From Papaver somniferum (Eukaryota > Streptophyta > Magnoliopsida > Ranunculales > Papaveraceae): 64,000 bases of DNA. The notes under the pieces were generated by a model. It was given only the letters and a program-made list of their open reading frames with translations, did not search any database and was not told the DNA's origin. Both the position numbers and the translations under genes were made by a program. This document shows, piece after piece, positions 57,309 to 64,000 of the stretch. The stretch spans positions 114,555,120-114,619,119 of the forward strand of contig NC_039362.1 in NCBI RefSeq assembly GCF_003573695.1, in the 5' to 3' direction. The first letter of the stretch is position 1. Each line of letters opens with the position of its first letter.

Positions 57309-57450
57309 AGGACAAAACACGTACAAACAAAGAAGCCAAGACAAGCACGTTCAGACAAAGAAGTCAGGACAAAACTCGTGCAGACAAAGAAGCCAAGACA
57401 AGCACGTTCAGACAAAGAAGTCAGGACAAAACACGTGCAGACAAAGAAAA
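57309..57450. repeat. 28-bp array in the left W LTR
   Basis: Five monomers of 28-29 bases alternate between AGGACAAAACACGTACAAAC- and AAGACAAGCACGTTCAGACA-like forms. The matching place in the right LTR (62825-62835) has essentially none. Confidence 0.85.
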
Positions 57451-57510
57451 GATTCTTCTACTTGTGTGGAAAACACGTACCAAAAAATTTCAGCAAAAAG
57501 ATAGGATCTA

Positions 57511-57592
57511 ATACACCCACACCCACACCCGAACCCGAACCCGAGCCCGACCCGACCGACCGACCGGACGGACGGCGGCGGCGGCGTGCGTG
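57511..57592 (-). repeat. G-rich tract in left W LTR
   Basis: Plus strand: CACCCA repeats turning into CCCGAA, CGACC and CGG repeats. The minus strand is a run of GGG blocks with short spacers, upstream of the minus-strand TATA box near 57155. The right LTR has a shorter, purer version at 62901-62945. Confidence 0.75.
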
Positions 57593-57856
57593 CTTCTGTG
57601 CGAAGCACCGCGCGTACGGGAAAGGCAACCTTGCCCTAGTCTAAGCCTCCCCCCCAAGCACAAAAGTCTAATGACCCAAGGGCCATGCCCTTATAGCCAA
57701 CTCTATGGTATTTATGTCTAAAACTCTTTAGATTTTAGTCAATGTGGGACTATTGTTTTATCTATTCAAAAGAAAAAACAACTAATGGGCAATAGGTCTA
57801 GGGATCAAAACATAGTCCATGGAAAAATTGGTAATTTTAAAGCGTTTTTTCTAACA

Positions 57857-57868
57857 ATCCCCCACATG
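57857..57868 (-). promoter_or_regulatory. polypurine tract of W
   Basis: On the minus strand CATGTGGGGGAT ends directly at the TGTTAGAAA start of the LTR. Confidence 0.8.
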
Positions 57869-58413
57869 AATGATAAAACATATCGACGAAATACGAGAAA
57901 ACATAATACATCAATATTAGGCTAAGGTGTCCCAGAGATTGAACCTTAACATAGTGAGAGGTTACCGGAACTGCTTGTTGTTTCGGTGAACACAATGTCT
58001 TGAACCGTCAACAGTGAGTGCAATTCAGAAATAACAACCACACTTTGATGTCTCAAAGAAAAAGAAAGCTGCCAAGCTCTTGCCGTTGTGCCCGTTTTGG
58101 CCGTGGGCTAAATCCCGGACTTAATGAATGTCTCTAGAGAAAAAGCTCAAATTCTCATAGGAAGCGGCCCCACTTCCAACATCCACATAGGTGAGTCCAT
58201 TAAGAGTGTCCTGCCACACTCCGCTTTAAAAGCCATGGAACTCATTAAGATCCTGACAGATCATCCTAAAACATGCAGGCAGCACTATCATATGGTTACA
58301 CCATAGGGAGGGACAAAGATAGTGCTTTCTCTCGACATCACCAAAAATTAGTTATCTCATTGAACCTTGATCTTGGAGCTCCATTCACAAGGTTGAGTGT
58401 CCTTCATGGCGAT
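57869..58413 (-). other. W 3' non-coding region
   Basis: Between the end of RNase H coding and the polypurine tract. No protein features. Confidence 0.6.
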
Positions 58414-59303
58414 TTATTCTATGAGCTTGAGTCCCATCCCCTTCGATGTGGATCTAACTACCTCTCTAGATAACCCTTTCGTCAAAGGATCTGCAATATT
58501 CTCTTTAGACCTTACAAAGTCTATAGAGATGATGCCAGTAGAGAGTAGTTGTTTCACTGTCTTGTGTCTTCTTCGAAGATGTATAGACTTTCCGTTGTAT
58601 ACACTATTCTTTGCGCATCCAATAGCAGCTTGACTGTCACAGTGGATTGCGATCGAAGACACAGGCTTGGGCCAGAGTGGAATTCCACCCAGGAAACCTC
58701 GTATCCATTCAGCTTCCTCTCCAGCTTTCTCCAAGGCTATAAACTCAGACTCCATGGTGGATCGGCTATACATGTCTGTTTGGTAGACTTCCATGACACA
58801 GACGCACCACCAAGTGTGAAGATGTACCCGCTAGTGGATTTGCACTCATCTGAGTCTGATATCCAGTTAGCATCACAATACCCTTCTAGCACAGCAGGAT
58901 ACTTCCCAAAACTTAGGCAATAGTTTGAAGTTCCTCTCAGGTACCGTAGAACTCTGTAGAGAGCATTCCAGTGATCCTGCCCAGGGTTGCAAGTGTACCT
59001 GCTTAATCTACTCACAGTATAAGCAATATCAGGTCTTGTACAGTTCATTAAATACATAAGACTGCCAATAACACGAGAATACTCAAGTTGATAAATACCC
59101 TCACCCTTGTTCTTTTTCAATTTGCAATTGGGATCATAAGGAGTAGTTGCAGGTTTAGCATTTTCATGATTAAATCTCTTAAGCACAGTTTCAACATAAT
59201 GAGATTGACTAAGACTATATCCATCAGACATCTTTCTGATTTTCATCCCTAAGATTACATCAGCAGGGCCTAAGTCTTTCATGTCAAAGTTTTCGTTAAG
59301 CAT
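58414..59303 (-). pseudogene. W pol, part 2: end of reverse transcriptase and RNase H
   Basis: Two frames. 59303-58737: [35 protein letters not shown], then [20 protein letters not shown], the first RNase H Asp region. After a one-base-type shift near 58760, 58794-58414 continues with [44 protein letters not shown] and ADPLTKGL. This is the standard copia order and the catalytic acids are visible. It continues from part 1 through a shift near 59290. Confidence 0.88.
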
Positions 59304-60970
59304 GCTTTTAGTGGTATTGATACTTCAAGGTTACTTCCTAATATGAGCATATCATCAACATATAGGCACACAATAACATGAGAATCGTCCACAGATTTAA
59401 TGTAAACACATTTATCAGATTCATTAACCTTGAAGCCATTAGATATCATTACATGATTAAATTTTTCATGCCACTGTTTAGGTGCTTGTTTTAAACCATA
59501 CAAAGATTTTTTCAGTTTGCATACTTTATCTTCAAAACCTTTCACAACAAAACCTTCCGGTTGGTCCATATAAATTTCTTCATTCAATTCACCATATAAA
59601 AAAGCAGTTTTAACATCCATCTGATGTATATGCAAATCATAAATAGAAGCAATAGCAATCATCCGGATAGAAGTGATTCTAGTGACCGGTGAATAGGTAT
59701 CAAAGAAATCTAATCCTTCCTGTTGTCTGTACCCCTTAGCTACCAACCTAGCTTTGTGTTTTTCTATAGTTCCATCTGTTCTAAGTTTCCTTTTGAAGAC
59801 CCACTTGCAACCTATGGTTTTACTACCAGGAGGTAAGTCTACAAGCTCCCAAGTTTCATTTTGTTGAATGGAATCCCACTCATTATTTGAAGCTTCTTCC
59901 CAGAAGGGAGCTTCCGGAGAAGTCATAGCTTCCTTATAGGTTTGGGGTTCAGACTCTACCGTAAGAGTCACAAAATCTGGACCGAAACCTTTCTCGGTTC
60001 TGACCCTCTTACTTCTTCTAGGTTCGGTTTCAGCATCTAGAGACGGGGGTTGACTAGTCGAAGGAACATCTGAGAGATCATCGCGGACCCTTTTATGAGG
60101 TCCAGACCCTAAAGGGAAAATGTGTTCGAAAAACACTGCATCTCTGGATTCCATTATGGTGTTCTCACCAATTACCATGAACCTATAAGCACTAGTGTGC
60201 TCAGGATATCCTAGGAAAACACAATCTACAGTTTTAGGTCCTATTTTGGTTTTCTTGGAACGAGGAGTGGCCACCTTGGCCAAACACCCCCACACTTTAA
60301 AGTATGCATAGGACGGTTGTCTTCCTTTCCATAACTCATATGGAGTTTTGTCGGATTTCTTAAATGGAACTCGGTTCAAGATATAGCAAGCAGAGAGAAT
60401 TGCTTCCCCCCACAGGTTCGAAGGTAGCCCTGAACTAGCTAACATAGCGTTCACCATATCTATGAGTGTTCGGTTTTTCCTTTCAGCTACTCCATTCGAC
60501 TCAGGTGAATAAGGTGCAGTAGTTTCATGAATGATGCCATTAAGTTTGCAGAATTCTCCTATAGGTATCACATACTCACCGCCTCGGTCCGACCTAAGAG
60601 TTTTAATAGTAACACCTCTTTGGTTTTCTACTTCAAGTTTATATAATTTGAAAGCGTCTAGGGCTTCATCTTTACTTCTAAGAAGATAAACCTGACAGTA
60701 TCTTGAGTGATCATCTATAAAAGTGATGTACCATTTTTTCCCACCTCTAGTTGGTGTTGATTTCAAATCTCCCAAATCGGAGTGGATTAGTTCTAGGGGA
60801 GTTGTACTACGTTCAACCTTTTTGTTAAAGGGTTTTCTAGCATATTTAGATTCAACACAAATTTCACATTTATGACCTCTGTCAAAGTTTATTTTAGGAA
60901 TGCAGCCTAATTTAGCAAGTCTTTCAATAGATTTGAAATTAACATGTCCTAGTCTATCATGCCAAACATG
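59279..60970 (-). pseudogene. W pol, part 1: integrase and reverse transcriptase
   Basis: The frame is open from about 60970 (VWHDRLGHVNF, the pre-integrase zinc region with CEICVESK) through ATG 60775 to 59279. The integrase core shows D, D and E in FIDDHSRYCQVY, RSDRGGEY and SPESNGVAERKNRTL. Reverse transcriptase follows: KWVFKRKL, HQMDVKTAFLYGELNEEIYM with the first Asp, LKKSLYGLKQAPKQW and the YVDDM active site. The preceding gag-protease frame ends at 60949 after a shift near 60970. Confidence 0.9.
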
Positions 60971-62307
60971 TGAGGAGTCAAAACATAAGCAGAAGAAGAT
61001 GCATTATCATTCAAGTTCAAAGAAAGTACACTAAGCTTAATCATGTTATCAGTGACATATCCTTTTCCTACGAAGTCACCACCTTTAGAGATTACAACTT
61101 TGTTAGACTCAGCTACAAATTTAAAACCTTTTCCAAGTAAGATGGTTTCTGAGATAAGATTCTTGCATATGTCCGGGACGTGATACACGTCATTCAATGC
61201 GAGAGTTTTTCCTGAAGTGAGCTTCAATTCAACCTTGCCTTTTCCTACCACTTTAGAGGTAGAAGAGTTTCCCATAAACAATTTCTCATCGTCTCCTACT
61301 TTGTTATAGGAGGAGAAAGCATTTCTGAACTTACAGACATGCCTAGTGGCTCCAGAATCAAGCCACCAGTCTCTCACATTGGTCACATTAGAGACAAGGT
61401 TGACTTCAGACACCATGCCAGTAAAATATCCAGAATCATCTACTACGTTTGCCTTATTTTTCTGTTTAGGATCATTTTTGGTCTTTTTAGGTGCCCTACA
61501 GTCCTTGGCCATATGACCAGTTTTCCCACAGTTATAGCAGTCGCCTTTGATGGTGTTTTTGGAGACACCACCCTTTGGCTTAAGATGGTTACCTTTGGAG
61601 TTACGCTGTTTGTTACGTTTACCATTTTTGCTGGATTCTCCGTGCCTTTTCTTTGACGCAGCATTATCGTCCAGGACATGAGCTTTGTTTGACATGTCTT
61701 TGCTCAGCATCAGGCTCTTGTCTTTGCAGCACAGAAGTTCCTCCACCTGGATCTTTTTCCCCAGCTCCACCATGGTGATTTCACGATTCTTGTGTCGCAG
61801 CCTCCTCTTGTACTCGTTCCATGAGGGTGGTAGCTTTTCAATCACTGCGGATACTTGTAGAGATTCATCAATATGCATGCCTTCAGCAAGAATTTCGTTG
61901 ATGAGTAGCTGGAGTTCGACGAATTGTTCTACAACAGGCTTTTCATCAGTCATCTTATATTCCAGGAACCTAGCCACCAAGAACTTCTTGCTTCCAGCAG
62001 CTTCAGCAAGATATTTTTCTTCTAGGGCTTCCCATAAATCAAAAGCAGTAAAATTCTCTTTTGCATTATAAAAGTCGTACAAGGAGTCATCCAGACAGTT
62101 AAGAATATGGTTTTTGCACATGTAATTTTTCCTAGTCCACCTATCCAGTCTATCTTCATAACCACGGTCATGAAGCCTTCTTGAGGGTCTTTCTAAGGCA
62201 ACTTCATCTAGCCTTTGGTCTTTTAAGAAGAATAACATTTTGGACTGCCATCGTTTAAAGTCTTTGCCACTAAACTTTGGGGGTTTGTCTACAGTACTCT
62301 TTCCCAT
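60949..62307 (-). pseudogene. W gag and protease
   Basis: Start chosen at MGKSTVDKPP (62307) rather than the in-frame ATG at 62421, because the extra residues are translated leader also found before the second gag copy. Gag N-terminal region with PPKFSGKDFKRWQSKMLFFL, and UBN2-like sequence (WEALEEKYLAE, QLLINEILAEGMHIDE, KLPPSWNEYKRRLRH). Zinc knuckle CYNCGKTGHMAKDC near residue 260. Protease active site WWLDSGATRHVC near 320 and NVYHVP-like NDVYHVPDICKNLIS near 400. The frame ends prematurely at 60949 by frameshift; otherwise it reads well. Confidence 0.88.
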
Positions 62308-62660
62308 GTTGTTACAAAATATAGTAAAGAGGATATTGCCTTTAGATTGTTGGTAAATTACTAATAAAGTAACTGAGAAGAAGATACTTAGCTCAAAATA
62401 ATGTTGCTGATGTTGCTGCACAGAAATGTAGAGGCACGTAGACTACGCTGTCCTAAAGGCAATATCGCCTGCCACTCCTCTGAGATGCTACAGCAGTTGG
62501 CGAGTCACCTCCAGGATACAACTACAGTTAGTACCCCTCAATGTAGCATACAATGAGGGTACCCTTAGAGCTTGGCAGAACTTAAAAAGTAGAAGAGATG
62601 TTTACAGAAAAACTGAGGGAGAGTAGAAGAGATATTTCTCTGTGGTGTGTATTCTGAGAT
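62308..62660 (-). other. W leader
   Basis: Non-coding between LTR promoter and gag. It contains repeats of the phrase GGCAATATCGCC/GGCAATATCCTC (minus GGCGATATTGCC). The LTR-leader border lies somewhere here and I could not place it. Confidence 0.5.
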
Positions 62661-63219
62661 TACAACTACTCTCTTATATAGTGTTTGTGTAGTTACAAAC
62701 AAGAAAGAAAACCCATGCGTATGACAGAAAAAACTGGTTATGTTGGGTTAAAGATAGTGCAACAAAAGTTGTTTTGTCAGGCATGGAGCAGTGTGTTGCT
62801 GCCAAGCCAAATACGTACATACAAGGGAGCCAAGAAAAGATTCTTCTACTTGTGTGGAAAACACGTACCAAAAAATTTCAGCAAAAAGATAGGATCTAAT
62901 ACACCCACACCCACACCCACACCCACACCCGAGCCGACCGGCGGCGGCGTGCGTGCTTCTGTGCAAAGCACCGCGCGTACGGGAAAGGCAACCTTGCCCT
63001 AGTCTAAGCCTCCCCCCCAAGCGCAAAAGTCTAATGACCCAAGGGCCATGCCCTTATAGCCAACTCTATGGTATTTATGTCTAAAACTCTTTAGATTTTA
63101 GTCAATGTGGGACTATTGTTTTATCTATTCAAAAGAAAAAACAATTAATGGGCAATAGGTCTAGGGATCAAAACATAGTCCATGGAAAAATTGGTAATTT
63201 TAAAGCGTTTTTTCTAACA
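62661..63219 (-). mobile_element. 5' LTR of W (promoter part)
   Basis: The minus-strand start is TGTTAGAAAAAACGC (63219 downward). A TATA box ACTATATAAGAG lies on the minus strand at about 62671-62682. The G-rich tract at 62901-62945 lies upstream of it. Matches 57130-57856. Confidence 0.75.
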
Positions 63220-64000
63220 CCTAGTTGCTTTCAAATGTATTATCCAAGAGACTAATGCTGAGAGTGCGGAAACAATGAACAGCTTCATTCCTTCACTAAA
63301 ATCCGCCAATCTCGCGCCATCGTGTTCCATTCCAAGTGTTTGATAAGAAAATGGTCTTCATTCTCTTCCGTAGCTCCATCGTCTGTATCTTCACGGCAAC
63401 CTGTCAGCAACACTCCTTTCGAGCTCATGAGAAATTCCCTAATGGCACTGCGACGTCTTCATGTTGCAGTTGCTTCTTAGATGAGGAATTTCAGTCGAAG
63501 GAATCTGTAAGAACTGATGTTGCCTCACTGGACGGCATCTATTTCAGCTTGAATTACAGCCCCATATGTAACTCGAGGCTAATTTTTGTTTACTGCCAAT
63601 TATTTCTTCATCGAATCAAAACCTCAAGTTCTTTCTCCAACACGGACACAACACCATTTCCTAATCGCTGGCCAGACGATCACCAGCTCTCAAAGCTTAG
63701 TTGACTACAATTCCAGGACCACCTGGATTCCATTCCTCCAAGTCTTCTAAATATCGTCTTAATACGTCTGCAAAACTACTCCAGTTTCGGCATAATCTGT
63801 TGCCTGCAAATGAAATTAACCCAGTAGCACTCGTCCATTCTCCTAGCTTCCTGCTGCCAATTCTCAATCAAGACCAAGTTGCGCATTCCCAGTTCAGAGA
63901 ATACAGATGTTTCACTGGCTGCAATTAAATCCCCAGCTCCATCATCCATGACAACCAATATCCAGATCTTCCCAAACATCTACCATTTGGTTTCATCCAA
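63220..64000. other. Z sequence right of W
   Basis: No domain. ORFs at 63336-63704 and 63701-63928 are CT-rich with unremarkable composition, like those in the Athila-type LTRs. I read it as the rest of LTR Z. Confidence 0.4.

Larger units (their letters stand above)
56446..63219 (-). mobile_element. Ty1/copia element W with a second partial unit
   Basis: Minus-strand order: LTR (ending at 63219), leader, gag, protease, integrase, reverse transcriptase, RNase H, purine tract (57868-57857), LTR (from 57856 downward), then a second leader and the first ~110 codons of a second gag, cut at 56446. The two LTR-leader-gag segments match over more than 1.2 kb. I see no TGGTATCAGAGC, so the inner LTR boundary is not fixed. 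Pol has at least three frameshifts. Confidence 0.8.
56321..64000 (-). mobile_element. Athila-like LTR Z (split by W, runs off the window)
   Basis: Starts TGGTAGGTTCGGAAACCTAC, a terminal inverted repeat, followed by TACTGCAAGTGCACAGTGTC and TTTCCACGAGGAG. The order (hairpin end, then a GTATCCACAGAGAGG-like phrase, then a CTAG-TTG phrase) parallels the start of the Athila-type LTRs at 25771. Without W, 56431 joins 63221 as AACTAGTTGCTTTC. No primer site lies to the left, so this is the 3' edge of an LTR. The right end is outside the window. Confidence 0.5.

Noticed and set aside
57511..57592. Interstitial telomere-like repeat
   Set aside because: CACCCA/CCCGAA is not the plant telomere unit CCCTAAA, and both W LTRs carry a version, so it is part of the LTR.
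61685..62071. 128-codon plus-strand ORF
   Set aside because: Complement of the W gag coding.
63336..63928. Two overlapping ORFs at the right end
   Set aside because: CT-rich LTR-like sequence without protein features; one has no clear start context and the frames overlap.

Overview
This window is plant repetitive DNA from a nuclear chromosome. It consists almost entirely of LTR retrotransposons, solo LTRs and tandem arrays. I found no convincing host gene, tRNA, rRNA or CRISPR array. Plant origin rests on the element types: Ty1/copia elements with a tRNA-iMet primer site, a Ty3/gypsy element of the Tat type with a second RNase H and an antisense gene, and Athila-type units with a tRNA-Asp primer site. 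I cannot name the species. Letters X, Y, Z, A-D, S1 and W are my own labels.

Layout. 1-1231: minisatellite-rich DNA ending in a purine tract. 1232-3568: LTR-like element X1. 3640-5627: copia LTR copy A. 5628-7021: unassigned AT-rich DNA. 7022-8915: truncated relative X2. From 8916 to the right end, everything can be read as one old minus-strand copia element, Y, blown apart by later insertions. Its 3' LTR is 8916-10373, its gag remnant 44627-45748, its primer site 45749-45760, and its 5' LTR starts at 45763.

Inside Y sit: solo LTR S1 (11692-13472, target duplication GTTGT); solo LTR X3 (13763-41782, CATAT); LTR B (about 42440-44621); the non-autonomous copia element CD (47435-55924, ACATG); and an Athila-like LTR, Z (from 56321, running off the window). 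X3 is itself split by two elements. One is a tandem LTR-internal-LTR-internal-LTR array of a non-autonomous Athila-type element (13804-28719, AAAAC). The other is a Tat-type gypsy element (30467-39646, GTTTC). Z is split by copia element W (56446-63219).

How the parts work together. No element is intact. Tat keeps protease, reverse transcriptase, both RNase H domains and integrase, but has lost gag and carries several frameshifts. W keeps all copia domains with at least three frameshifts. Y and CD keep different pieces of a gag but no polymerase. The Athila-type units encode one protein of unknown role. Any recent movement of Y, CD or the Athila-type units would have depended on enzymes supplied from elsewhere. 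The best leads are the shared-LTR tandem array, the antisense coiled-coil gene in Tat, the small ORF behind an internal TATA box in CD, and the palindrome and hairpin arrays in several LTRs.
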